Below, piece after piece: positions 8,157-16,490 of a DNA stretch of 64,000 nt; position 1 is the stretch's first letter, and every line of letters begins with the position of its first letter. A program made the position numbers and the translations under genes. The notes beneath the pieces are model-generated. The model saw only the letters and a program-made list of their open reading frames with translations, did no database searches and was not told the DNA's origin. Source of the DNA: Nonomuraea helvata (GTDB lineage: Bacteria > Actinomycetota > Actinomycetes > Streptosporangiales > Streptosporangiaceae); NCBI RefSeq assembly GCF_039535785.1, contig NZ_BAAAXV010000001.1, forward strand, positions 2,790,001 to 2,854,000, given 5' to 3'.

Positions 8157-9421
8157 CGCCCGCCGGCCCGCCGCTCTGGCCCGCCCTGCTGCCACCGGAC
8201 TCCCACGGCTCCGACGAGCTGTGCACCGTCTCCGCGAAGGGGGTCAGGGTCCGCTTCGCCGACGGCCGTGAGCTCCTGTGCGGCACCAGCGGCCTGTGGA
8301 ACACCAACCTCGGGTACGGCAACGAGGCGATCGCGGAGGCGTCGGCACGAGCGCTGCGCGAGGCGTCGTACCTGAACGTCTTCCGCTACGAGAACGTCTA
8401 CGCCCGCGAGGCGGCGGCGGCCCTCGTCGAGGTGTGCGGCCCCGAGCACTACGGGCGAGTGATCTTCTCCACCTCGGGCGGGGCGGCCAACGACGCGACG
8501 ACGAAGATCGTCAGGCAGTATCACGCGCTGTCCGGCGCCCCCCAGCGCAAGATCGTCGTCGGGCTCCTGGGCAGCTACCACGGCCTCACCTTCGGCGGCT
8601 TCGCCCTCACCGGCGAGGATCTCGGGCAGCGGCTCTACGGAGTCGACCAGCGGCTGACCAGGCACGTGCCGCCGAACGAGCCGGCGGAGCTGGAACGGCT
8701 GATGTCCCGGCTGGGCGGGCAGGTCGCGGCGGTCGTCGTGGAGCCCGTGCTGGGCAGCGGCGCGATCCCCCTGGACGACGCGTACGTGGCCGCCCTGCTC
8801 CGCCTGCGCCGCGAGCACGGTTTCCTGCTCGTGGCCGACGAGGTCGCCACCGGGTTCTGCCGGACGGGGAGCTTCTTCGCCACGCAGGAGTGGCCTGAGC
8901 CGCCCGACCTGCTGATCACGTCCAAGGGGCTGACGAACGGCACGAGCGCCGCCGCGGCCGTGGTGGTCTCCCACGAGGTCGCCTCGGCGTTCACCGACGC
9001 GGGCGCGGTGCTGGCACACGGCGAGACGCAGGCGGGCACACCCGTCACGTGCGCCGCGATCCTGGCCACCATCAAGGAGATGCGGCGGCTGGACGCGGAG
9101 GGCATGAGCAGGCGGCTGTCCGCGCTCCTCGACGTCGAGCTGGCCGCGCTGGAGTCCGACCATCCGCTGGTGGCCGGGACCGTGGGACGGGGATGTTTCC
9201 GCTCGATCCGCCTGCTCGGGCCGGACGGCGCCCCGCTGCCGCAGACCGAGGTGCCCGGCGTGGTCGCGGCGATCCGCAGGGCGGGCGCGATCGTGCACTA
9301 CGGGGTCAACGGCGTCCAGCTCTTCCCCGCACTCACCTACAGCGAGGCGGACCTGCGGGAGCTGATGGAGTGCGTACGCAAGGGACTGTCGGCGTACGCC
9401 GCCCAGGCGGTGTGCGCATGA
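8153..9421 (+). CDS. Class III PLP aminotransferase, putative daptide transaminase (MpaD-like)
   Basis: 422 residues, fold type I class III aminotransferase. Visible motifs are FSTSGGAANDATTKIVR (phosphate-binding region), LGSYHGLTFGGFALT, the cofactor Asp in LLVADEVATGFCR and the Schiff-base Lys in LLITSKGLTNG at residue 258. In the daptide pathway this enzyme converts the methyl-ketone left after oxidative decarboxylation of Thr into an amine. The start overlaps the methyltransferase stop (ATGA) and its own stop overlaps the next ATG, so the three enzymes are translationally coupled. Confidence 0.85.
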   Translation: MTPAGPPLWPALLPPDSHGSDELCTVSAKGVRVRFADGRELLCGTSGLWNTNLGYGNEAIAEASARALREASYLNVFRYENVYAREAAAALVEVCGPEHYGRVIFSTSGGAANDATTKIVRQYHALSGAPQRKIVVGLLGSYHGLTFGGFALTGEDLGQRLYGVDQRLTRHVPPNEPAELERLMSRLGGQVAAVVVEPVLGSGAIPLDDAYVAALLRLRREHGFLLVADEVATGFCRTGSFFATQEWPEPPDLLITSKGLTNGTSAAAAVVVSHEVASAFTDAGAVLAHGETQAGTPVTCAAILATIKEMRRLDAEGMSRRLSALLDVELAALESDHPLVAGTVGRGCFRSIRLLGPDGAPLPQTEVPGVVAAIRRAGAIVHYGVNGVQLFPALTYSEADLRELMECVRKGLSAYAAQAVCA

Positions 9422-10653
9422 CACACGTCCTGTACGGCGCCGAGGGCCTCGCACCCTGGCTGGCCGGGAGCGGGCCCGCGAGCGGGGAGACGACCCTGCT
9501 CGTGGACGCCGCCGTGGCCCGGAACCCGATCACCGAGCGCGTCCGCCGTCAGATCGGGAGGGCACGACGCCAGGAGAGGCTCATCGAGCTGCACGGCCCC
9601 GGCGACGCGGACAGCGTACGTGAGCTGGCGGCCCGCCTGACCGGCACGGGACTGATCCTGGCCGTCGGCGGCGGCTCACTGCTCGACCAGGCCAAACTGG
9701 CGTCGCTGCTCTGCGGTGACGAGGACGCCCGGCGCCGCCTCATAGTCCGCCAGCGCAGCGGGCTGCTGCTTCTGCCGCCGCACACCAAGCGGTCCGTACC
9801 GCTGTTCGCGGTGCCGACGACGCTCGGCACCGGGGCGGAGGTCAGCACGGTCGCGTGCCTGGCCCACCCGGAGGGCAAACGACTGGTCACCGGCGCCGGC
9901 CTCCGTCCTGACCTGGCCGTGCTCGATCCGGTGGCGACCGCGACGCTTCCCGCGGAGCTGGTCTCCGAAGGCGTGCTGGAGACGCTCTTCCGGCTCACCA
10001 GCGGCTACCTCGGCGACCACGAGGACCGGCCGACGGAGGACGCTCTGGTGGAGACGCTGGCCGCGCGCGTGGCCGAGGAGGGTTACGCGGTGGCCCGTGC
10101 CCACGCGGCGGGCGGGCGGGTGGACGACGCGCTGCTGTTGGAGATCGCCAAGCTCAGCGGCCTCGCCCACAACGAGTTCATGCACTTCGGCAGGCCTTCC
10201 TTCGTCAACAAGGGCTGGCTGATCGCCAACGAGCTGTCCACCGGGCTCGGCGCGAGAAAGATGGCCGCGGTCGCCGTGATCATGCCGGAGCTGTGGCGGC
10301 GCGTCGCCGGGGGCGACCGCCGCCTGGGCTCGGCCCGGCGGCTGGCCAGGCTGTGGACCCGGATACGCGCGGCGGCCCCAGCCGGCCTCCCCGCCGACCC
10401 TGGGCAGGGCATCGCCGCCCTCATCGACGCATGGGGCGTGGACAGATCGCTCCGCGCGGACGGGGCCACGCTCGATCTGATCGCCGGCCGCATCGTCCGT
10501 TCCTGGGGCACGGGGCTGCCCATGCTCGGCGCTCTCACCAGGGACGACATCGACGACTTCCTGACACGCGCGGTCTCCGCCACCGCGCCTCACGACTTCC
10601 CTTGCCACACGGGCGCGGGAGATCACCACATGAGAAAGGAGGTGTGCAAATGA
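9418..10653 (+). CDS. Divergent iron-ADH-fold dehydrogenase, putative Thr oxidative decarboxylase (MpaB-like)
   Basis: 411 residues. The NAD-binding LILAVGGGSLLDQAK (about residue 80) and VPTTLGTGAEVS (about 132) are typical of group III (iron-dependent) alcohol dehydrogenases. The metal-ligand segment that normally reads like GxDALxHAIE reads EGVLETLFRLTS here, and the later pHG position reads GARKMAAVAVIMP, so the usual Asp/His ligands seem absent by eye. In daptides, a protein of this fold oxidises the C-terminal Thr side chain, causing decarboxylation. Its stop overlaps the first precursor's ATG, a strong sign that peptide and enzyme belong together. Confidence 0.8.
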   Translation: MTHVLYGAEGLAPWLAGSGPASGETTLLVDAAVARNPITERVRRQIGRARRQERLIELHGPGDADSVRELAARLTGTGLILAVGGGSLLDQAKLASLLCGDEDARRRLIVRQRSGLLLLPPHTKRSVPLFAVPTTLGTGAEVSTVACLAHPEGKRLVTGAGLRPDLAVLDPVATATLPAELVSEGVLETLFRLTSGYLGDHEDRPTEDALVETLAARVAEEGYAVARAHAAGGRVDDALLLEIAKLSGLAHNEFMHFGRPSFVNKGWLIANELSTGLGARKMAAVAVIMPELWRRVAGGDRRLGSARRLARLWTRIRAAAPAGLPADPGQGIAALIDAWGVDRSLRADGATLDLIAGRIVRSWGTGLPMLGALTRDDIDDFLTRAVSATAPHDFPCHTGAGDHHMRKEVCK

Positions 10654-10847
10654 GCACAACGACAGCCGAAGCCCTCGACCTGTTCCCCCTGGAGCTTGGG
10701 ATGCAGGAGCTGGAGCCGATGGATGCCCCCGGCTTCTGGTCCGGGTTCAAGATCGGCGTCACCATCTCGGGCGTCGCCCTCAGCTTCGGAGGCGCCGTTT
10801 TCGGCGGCACGGTGGCCCTCGCCACCGCGTCGATCATCTCGACGTGA
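10650..10847 (+). CDS. Daptide-type RiPP precursor peptide 1 (65 aa)
   Basis: 65 residues after AAAGGAGGTG, an excellent ribosome binding site. The leader ends with FPLELGMQELEPMDAP (residues 12-27); LELGMQELE is shared with the second peptide and resembles LxLxLQELE-like recognition sequences of class III lanthipeptides. The predicted core starts near GFWSGFKIGV and is hydrophobic, rich in Gly/Ala/Val with GxxxG-like spacing. It has several Ser/Thr and no Cys, and ends in SIIST. A C-terminal Thr is the residue converted to the dimethylated diamine in daptides. The exact leader cut is unknown. Confidence 0.88.
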   Translation: MSTTTAEALDLFPLELGMQELEPMDAPGFWSGFKIGVTISGVALSFGGAVFGGTVALATASIIST

Positions 10848-10895
10848 GCGGCCACACCCTCATGAACCGCGACTCGGTCAGAAAGGAGGAAGGCC

Positions 10896-11069
10896 ATGGA
10901 AACGATGACAGACCTACCCCTTGAACTGGGCATGCAAGAGCTCGAATCGATGGAGGCACCCTTCTGGGGAACCTTCTTCGGCGTCGCCACCGGTGTCTCA
11001 GTGGTGACCATTGTCGGATCGCTGGTCAGTTACGGCGTCAGCGCTGTCGTGACCGTTATCAGCACCTGA
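10896..11069 (+). CDS. Daptide-type RiPP precursor peptide 2 (57 aa)
   Basis: 57 residues after AAAGGAGGA. LPLELGMQELESMEAP (residues 7-22) matches the leader of peptide 1, followed by a hydrophobic core beginning FWGTFFGVATGV and ending VVTVIST. Both cores start with an aromatic FW pair, have no Cys and end with Ser-Thr. It is probably a paralogue of peptide 1, and the two could act as a pair. The gene is 48 bp downstream of peptide 1, with no terminator-like hairpin between them. Confidence 0.88.
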   Translation: METMTDLPLELGMQELESMEAPFWGTFFGVATGVSVVTIVGSLVSYGVSAVVTVIST

Positions 11070-11078
11070 CGGCGCCGC

Positions 11079-11114
11079 GATCGAGCTTTGATGCAGGAGC
11101 TCGAGCAGTGGTGA
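11079..11114 (+). pseudogene. Relic of a third precursor leader
   Basis: Just after precursor 2, ATCGAGCTTTGATGCAGGAG (11080-11099), continuing CTCGAGCAGTGG, aligns with the coding of LELGMQELE in the two intact genes. GAG-CTT is followed by TG instead of GGG, a one-base loss that shifts frame. The matching part then reads MQELEQW and stops. No ribosome binding site or core remains. I read this as the stump of a decayed third precursor gene. Confidence 0.55.
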
Positions 11115-11120
11115 CCAGCT

Positions 11121-11158
11121 GAGGTGCGGTGGCGGCGGTCACGCCGCCACCGCACCTC
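11121..11158 (+). terminator. Strong hairpin after the precursor genes
   Basis: A perfect 17-bp stem (11121-11137 pairing with 11142-11158; arm GAGGTGCGGTGGCGGCG) with a 4-base GTCA loop. No T run follows. Between precursor genes and the processing/export genes such a structure would stop most transcripts or protect the 3' end of the precursor mRNA, giving high peptide-to-enzyme ratios. Confidence 0.8.
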
Positions 11159-11181
11159 ACCCCCAAACGTTAACGGGAGGC

Positions 11182-11367
11182 ATGATGAACTCGACTGTGG
11201 TGTGGTGCATCGCCGCGAGCGTGGTGTGCGCCCTGGCGCTCCTGGTGATTGTCAACGTCGGCATGCCGGAACCGCTGCGCGTCACCCTGATGATCGTCGA
11301 TGCGGTGGTGCTCCTGGCCTTCATCGGCCTCCTGGTCGCCGCGGCACTCGGCCAACGCAATGGTTGA
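11182..11367 (+). CDS. Small two-helix membrane protein
   Basis: 61 residues with two predicted membrane helices (about residues 5-27 and 33-56) and a short polar tail GQRNG. ATGATG offers two starts; GGGAGG at 11175-11180 is better spaced for the second (11185). Its stop overlaps the next gene's ATG (11360), so it is coupled to the M50 protease. No family is recognised; it may be an immunity or protease-partner protein of the RiPP locus. Confidence 0.7.
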   Translation: MMNSTVVWCIAASVVCALALLVIVNVGMPEPLRVTLMIVDAVVLLAFIGLLVAAALGQRNG

Positions 11368-13006
11368 GGTTACGGACACCGTGCTACGAAGAGAGCCGGA
11401 CCTCGCCGTCCCCGCCAGACCCAGGCTCGCCGAGGGCGTCCAGGTGCACGCGCCGTCGGCCGAGGGCGCGCTGTGGATCATTGAGCGACCCGGTTCGTAC
11501 ATGAGAGTGGGAGCGGACCTCGCCAAGCTCGCGGGCGCACTCGACGGCGTCCGCGACCACGGGCAGCTCCTGTCCTACCTGGGCGCACAGTGGACCGGCG
11601 AGTCGCTGGCCTACGCGCTCGGTCAGCTCAAGCGGGCCGAGCTCCTCGACGACGGGCTGCGCAAGAAGCGTCGCATCCGGTGGGTGACCTACGTCCCACC
11701 GCTGACCGTGCAGGTCACGCTCCTGCGCCCGCATCGCCTGCTCACCGCCTGCGCGCCGCTGTTGGCCGCGCTGGCCAGGCGCGGCTGGGGGGTTGTCGCG
11801 GCGATGCTGGCGCTCGGCGGTCTGGCCGGGCTGGTGCTCATGAGCGGGACGCTGATCGACACGCTGAGCGGCCCCCTTGCGATGCCGGTGTACGCGGGCG
11901 TGGCGGTCGCCACCTACGCCGTCATCGTGCTGCACGAGTTCGCCCACGCGGCGGTGCTCACCTATTACGGCGGGCGGCCGAACCGTATGGGGTTCATGCT
12001 GCTCTACCTGCTGCCCGCGTTCTTCTGCGACGTCTCGGACGGCTGGCGGCTGGCCGAGCGCGGGCAGCGCGTCAGGGTGGCGCTGGCAGGCGCCGCCACC
12101 CAGTTCGTGGCCGCCGGGTCGGCGTCGCTGGCCGCGCTGTTCACGCCGGGTTCGGACCTGCGGACCGGCCTGCTGGTCTTCTCCGCGCTCAACTACGGCA
12201 GCGGGCTGCTCAACCTGCTGCCCTTCATCAAGCTTGACGGCTACCTGGCGCTCATGAGCCACCTGGACATCCCCGACCTGCGCAAGCGAGCGATGATCGA
12301 CGCCCGCCGCCACACCGCCGGGCTGCTGTTCGGCGGGCGGTACGAGCGGGAGCTGCCGCAGCTGCGGTGGGCGGTGCCGTACGGGCTGGCCTGCCAGCTC
12401 TTCCCCATCTACCTCGTCGGCGGGCTGGCGCTCTCGCTCTGGGGCGACCTGCTGCTGAGCTTCGGCGTCGTCGGGACCGTCGCGCTGCTCGTCGTCGTCG
12501 GCCTGCTCATCGGCCGCCTCTGCCACGGCTATCTGGTGCGCCTGCGTGAGGCGAGACAAGCGGGCGCGCCGGCATGGCGGGCCGTCCTCGTCACGCTGGC
12601 CGTCGTCGGCGGAGCAGCCGCGCTGCTCGCGCTGGTCCAGGTTCCCTACTCGGTGGCCGGCGGCTACCGCTATCACGCGGGCAGGGCCGATCTCGTGCTC
12701 ACCACCGACCCGGGTCCCGACGTGCTCAAGACGGGTGCGACCGTCCAGCTGCTGCGTAACGGGGTGGTGTTCAAGGAACGCGTCGGCACGGCCACGATCG
12801 CCGGGACCCACGCACGTGAGATATCCGTGCCGGTCTCGGTCCTGCTGCCGGTCCGCACCGACCTCGAGCTGCCCGGCACCGTCTCCGGCTACCCGCTCGA
12901 GATGACGACGGCGCCGCCGGACAGCCAGGGCGTGGCCCGGATCGAGGCGGGCCGCCGGCCGCTCGGCGTCTGGCTCTACCGCACTTATGTCTCCGCCGCC
13001 TGGTGA
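11360..13006 (+). CDS. M50-type intramembrane metalloprotease of the RiPP locus (daptide protease-like)
   Basis: 548 residues. HEFAH at residue 192 is the zinc HExxH site, and FIKLDGY (Asp near residue 293) is the third-ligand LDG motif of site-2-protease-like enzymes. Several membrane helices surround them. The N-terminal 110 residues are soluble and look like a small winged-helix/PqqD-like domain; the last 130 residues form a beta-rich extracytoplasmic domain. Families of M50 proteases accompany daptide clusters and are thought to remove the leader. It overlaps the small membrane protein and lies 15 bp before the LanKC gene. Confidence 0.85.
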   Translation: MVEVTDTVLRREPDLAVPARPRLAEGVQVHAPSAEGALWIIERPGSYMRVGADLAKLAGALDGVRDHGQLLSYLGAQWTGESLAYALGQLKRAELLDDGLRKKRRIRWVTYVPPLTVQVTLLRPHRLLTACAPLLAALARRGWGVVAAMLALGGLAGLVLMSGTLIDTLSGPLAMPVYAGVAVATYAVIVLHEFAHAAVLTYYGGRPNRMGFMLLYLLPAFFCDVSDGWRLAERGQRVRVALAGAATQFVAAGSASLAALFTPGSDLRTGLLVFSALNYGSGLLNLLPFIKLDGYLALMSHLDIPDLRKRAMIDARRHTAGLLFGGRYERELPQLRWAVPYGLACQLFPIYLVGGLALSLWGDLLLSFGVVGTVALLVVVGLLIGRLCHGYLVRLREARQAGAPAWRAVLVTLAVVGGAAALLALVQVPYSVAGGYRYHAGRADLVLTTDPGPDVLKTGATVQLLRNGVVFKERVGTATIAGTHAREISVPVSVLLPVRTDLELPGTVSGYPLEMTTAPPDSQGVARIEAGRRPLGVWLYRTYVSAAW

Positions 13007-13021
13007 ACAGGAGTAACAGTC

Positions 13022-15556
13022 ATGGAGTTCATGCGATACATGGAGCACTCCCCGCCGGGTGTGCCTTTCTACGATGTCGTCGACCGGGGCGCCGACCACG
13101 AGTTCGCGCTCACCCGGCAGTCCCCGCCGCCGGGCTGGCAGCGCACCGAGAACTCCGAATGGGCCATTTACCGGGCGCCCGCGGAGAACCTCCTGAAACA
13201 GGGCTGGAAAATCCACGCGTCGGCCACGCCGGAGAACGCGGAGAAGATCCTGGAGACGGTGTGGGACTATTGCGTGCCGCGGCAGTTCAGTTTCAAGTTC
13301 CTGAAGTCCCCGAGAGTGCTCGCCGCCAGGAACGGCAAATATGGTGAACGCGGCAGCGCGGGTAAGTTCATCACCGTCTATCCCGCCGACGACCAGCAGC
13401 TCGAACAGATCCTGCACGAACTCGGCCCATTGCTGGACGGCGAATCCGGGCCGTACATCCTGAGCGACCTGCGCTGGCGCTCCGGACCGCTCTACGTCCG
13501 CTACGGCGCGTTCGTCGAGCGCACCGTCAAAGGCGAGAACGGCGAGACCGTGTACTGCATCGAGGACCCGGACGGCCGGCTCGTGCCCGACGTCAGGGGA
13601 CCGTCGTTCCGCCCTCCGGCGTGGGCGACCCTGCCTGCCTGCCTGGAGGAGGCGGTGGCGGACCGGAACAAGGGGACGCTGCGCGACTTCCCCTTCCGCG
13701 CCACCAAGGCCTTCCACTTCTCCAACGGCGGCGGCGTCTACTACGCCACCGACACCAGGACGGGCGAGGCCGTCGTGATGAAGGAGGCCAGGCCGCTGGC
13801 GGGGCTCGACCAGCAGGGCCGCGACGCGGTCGCCCGGCTGGAGCAGGAGCACTGGGCGATGCGGAAGCTGGAAGGGCTCCCGTGGATCCCCAAGGTCATC
13901 GACTACCGCATCGGTCACGAGCACTACTTCCTGGTCCGCGAACACGTGGACGGCCAGCCGCTGGCCAAGGAGATCGACCGCCGCAATCCGCTGATGCGCG
14001 AGCACCGGGCCGCCGGGGACTTCGCCGCCTACGCCGCATGGGCCACGAAGATCATCGCAACGGTCGAGGAGGCCGTCGAGGCCATGCACGGGCGTGGCGT
14101 GGTCTTCGGCGACCTGCATCCCGCGAACATCCTGATCCGTCCCGACGACACGATCGCCTTCATCGACCTGGAAGCCGCGACGGAGGCGAGCGAGAACGCC
14201 ACGCAGCCGATGGCCGCGCCCGGTTTCGTCGCCCCGCCCTCTTACCGGGGCACCGCCATCGATCGCTACTGCCTCGCCTGCCTGAAGATCGCGTTCTTCC
14301 TGCCGATGACCCCGTTGCTGCCCTGGGGCACCGACAAGGGCGACCGCCTGCTCAAGGCCATCACCGATCACTTCCCGCTGCCCGACGGCTTCGCCGAGCA
14401 GGTACGCGCCGATCTGGGCCCCGACGCCCACTGGGCGCCCCTGGTGGGCCTGACCGCCGCACCGCAGCCACTGAGCTGGCCGGAGGCCGGCCCCGGCGCC
14501 TGGCCTGAGCTCCGCGCGGGCCTCGCGGGCGGCATCCTGGCCGCGGCCACCCCCGAACGCGCCGACCGCCTCTACCCCGGCGACATCAGCCAGTTCCTCG
14601 GGCCCTACGGCGGGGTCAACTTCGCCCACGGCGCGGCGGGCGTCCTGTGGGCGCTGCGTCAGGCCGACGCGGAGGTCCCGGAGGAGCACCTGCGGTGGTT
14701 CGCCGACCACGCGCGCGCTCTCAAGGAGGCGCCGCCCGGCTTCTACGACGGCTGGTCCGGCATCGCCTACGCGCTGCACGAACTGGGACTGCCCGACGAG
14801 GCCCGGGGACACCTCGACCGGGTGCACGGGCTGAAGCCGGAGCAGGCACCCGTCGGCGGGCTGTACTCCGGGCTGCCGGGAGTGGGCCTGACGCTGCTGC
14901 ACTTCGCCGCGGAGACCGGAGCCGAGGAGCTTCACGAGCAGGCAGGGACGCTGGCCGAGTGGCTGATCGACCACCCGCTCCCTCCGCGGGGCCCGGTCCT
15001 GCCCGGCCTGATGCACGGTGGCGCGGGCATCGCGCTGTTCCTGCTCCGCCTGTACGAGACCAGCCCCGATCCCCTGCTGCTCCAGCACGCCGAGGCCGCG
15101 CTGCGCCGTGACCTGAAGGTGGCGGGCGTGGGCGGGCCGACGCCGCCGATGGAGGCGCCGTGGCGCGCGCCGGTGCTCGCCGCCGGTGGCGCGGGCCTGG
15201 CCCTGGTGGCGGACCTGCTGGTCGGGCACCATCCCGATCCGGAGCTGATCGAGCTACGCGACGAACTGCGCCGCAGGGTCGACAACCACGTCGTGACGGG
15301 CGCCGGGCTGTTCAACGGCCGGGCGGGCGTCGTGCTGACCCTCGCGAACCTGACCGGGGCCGTACGCGCGCGCCACCTGAACGACCTGGCCTGGCACGCC
15401 GTGGCACGTGACGGCCACATCGCGTTCGTCGGCGAGCAGGCGCTGCGGCTGTCAGCCGACCTGGCCACCGGCGCCGCCGGCGTGCTCTTCGCGCTCCGCT
15501 GCGCGCTCGACGACGACCGCGCGAGCCTTCCCTTCTTGCGCCCACGAAACCTGTAA
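13022..15556 (+). CDS. Class III lanthipeptide synthetase (LanKC)
   Basis: 844 residues in the three-domain LanKC order. The N-terminal phospho-Ser/Thr lyase domain (about 1-220) carries GWKIHASATPENAEKIL and FSFKFLKS, with the His and Lys expected in the active site. The Ser/Thr kinase domain has Lys in VVMKEARP near residue 253 and the catalytic loop VFGDLHPANIL near 363, then FIDLEAA. From about 500 on comes a LanC-like cyclase (LYSGLPGVGLTLL; GLMHGGAGIAL near 662), without clear zinc ligands, as usual for class III. CAGGAG precedes the ATG. Such enzymes dehydrate Ser/Thr and form lanthionine or labionin; the nearby precursors have no Cys, so only dehydration is expected there. Confidence 0.93.
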   Translation: MEFMRYMEHSPPGVPFYDVVDRGADHEFALTRQSPPPGWQRTENSEWAIYRAPAENLLKQGWKIHASATPENAEKILETVWDYCVPRQFSFKFLKSPRVLAARNGKYGERGSAGKFITVYPADDQQLEQILHELGPLLDGESGPYILSDLRWRSGPLYVRYGAFVERTVKGENGETVYCIEDPDGRLVPDVRGPSFRPPAWATLPACLEEAVADRNKGTLRDFPFRATKAFHFSNGGGVYYATDTRTGEAVVMKEARPLAGLDQQGRDAVARLEQEHWAMRKLEGLPWIPKVIDYRIGHEHYFLVREHVDGQPLAKEIDRRNPLMREHRAAGDFAAYAAWATKIIATVEEAVEAMHGRGVVFGDLHPANILIRPDDTIAFIDLEAATEASENATQPMAAPGFVAPPSYRGTAIDRYCLACLKIAFFLPMTPLLPWGTDKGDRLLKAITDHFPLPDGFAEQVRADLGPDAHWAPLVGLTAAPQPLSWPEAGPGAWPELRAGLAGGILAAATPERADRLYPGDISQFLGPYGGVNFAHGAAGVLWALRQADAEVPEEHLRWFADHARALKEAPPGFYDGWSGIAYALHELGLPDEARGHLDRVHGLKPEQAPVGGLYSGLPGVGLTLLHFAAETGAEELHEQAGTLAEWLIDHPLPPRGPVLPGLMHGGAGIALFLLRLYETSPDPLLLQHAEAALRRDLKVAGVGGPTPPMEAPWRAPVLAAGGAGLALVADLLVGHHPDPELIELRDELRRRVDNHVVTGAGLFNGRAGVVLTLANLTGAVRARHLNDLAWHAVARDGHIAFVGEQALRLSADLATGAAGVLFALRCALDDDRASLPFLRPRNL

Positions 15557-15569
15557 GAGAGGACGAACC

Positions 15570-16487
15570 ATGAAACAGATGTTGAAGGCGGAGGGCCTGA
15601 CCAAGCGGTACGGCCCCGTGGTCGCGCTGAGCAACGCCACGTTCTCCGCCCGGGCGGGGGCCATCACCGGCTTCCTCGGCCCCAACGGCGCGGGCAAGTC
15701 GACCGCGATGCGCCTGTTCCTCGGACTCGACCGGCCCACCAGCGGGACGGCGCTCATCGACGGCAAGCGCATCGACGAGTGGCCCATCCCGGCCCGGAAG
15801 ATCGGCGCGGTGCTCGACACGCAGTGCGCGCATCCCAGCCGCAGGGCGATCGACAGCGTGCGGTGGGCGGCCAAACTGGCCGGGGCGGGCCAGGGGCAGG
15901 CCGAGAGCCTCCTCGACCGGGTGGGGCTGACCGACGTGGCAGGGCAGCGGGTCGGCAGGTTCTCGCTCGGCATGCGCCAGCGCCTGGCCCTGGCCATCGC
16001 TCTGGTGGGCAATCCCGAGATCGTCGTGCTGGACGAGCCGATGAACGGGCTCGACCCCGACGGCATCGCCTGGCTGAAGGCGCTCCTGCGGCAGTTCAGG
16101 GATCAGGGCAGGACGATCTTCCTCTCCAGCCACCTGCTGGCGGAGATGGAGGACCTGATCGACGACCTGGTGGTGATCGCCCAGAGCAAGATTGTCGGCG
16201 CGGGCTCCGCCGAGTCGTTCATCAAGCGGTTCCAGAGCCACACGGTCAGCGTCGAGTGCGACAACCCGGAGGCGCTGGGCGCCGCCATCTCGAAGGCCGG
16301 CGGCCGGGTGCTCGGCGTCGTGGGCTCGCAACGACTGCAGGTCACCGGGATCACCCCCGTCATGGTCGGTCAGATCGCCAGGGACAGCCGCATCGCGATC
16401 TTCGGGCTGAAAGAAGAGCACAACCTGCAGCGGGCCTTCGCACAGGCGACCGCCGACAAGACCGGCATCCGAGGAGAGGTGGGCTGA
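15570..16487 (+). CDS. ABC transporter ATP-binding protein (RiPP export/immunity)
   Basis: 305 residues: Walker A GPNGAGKST near residue 39, signature FSLGMRQRLALA, Walker B VVLDEPMNGLD, then SSHLLAEMEDL. This is the bacitracin/lantibiotic-immunity (BcrA/LanF-like) type of ATPase. AGAGAGG precedes the ATG. It is 13 bp after LanKC and 3 bp before its permease, so it belongs to the same operon. Likely role: export of, or self-protection from, the mature peptide. Confidence 0.9.
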   Translation: MKQMLKAEGLTKRYGPVVALSNATFSARAGAITGFLGPNGAGKSTAMRLFLGLDRPTSGTALIDGKRIDEWPIPARKIGAVLDTQCAHPSRRAIDSVRWAAKLAGAGQGQAESLLDRVGLTDVAGQRVGRFSLGMRQRLALAIALVGNPEIVVLDEPMNGLDPDGIAWLKALLRQFRDQGRTIFLSSHLLAEMEDLIDDLVVIAQSKIVGAGSAESFIKRFQSHTVSVECDNPEALGAAISKAGGRVLGVVGSQRLQVTGITPVMVGQIARDSRIAIFGLKEEHNLQRAFAQATADKTGIRGEVG

Positions 16488-16490
16488 GCC

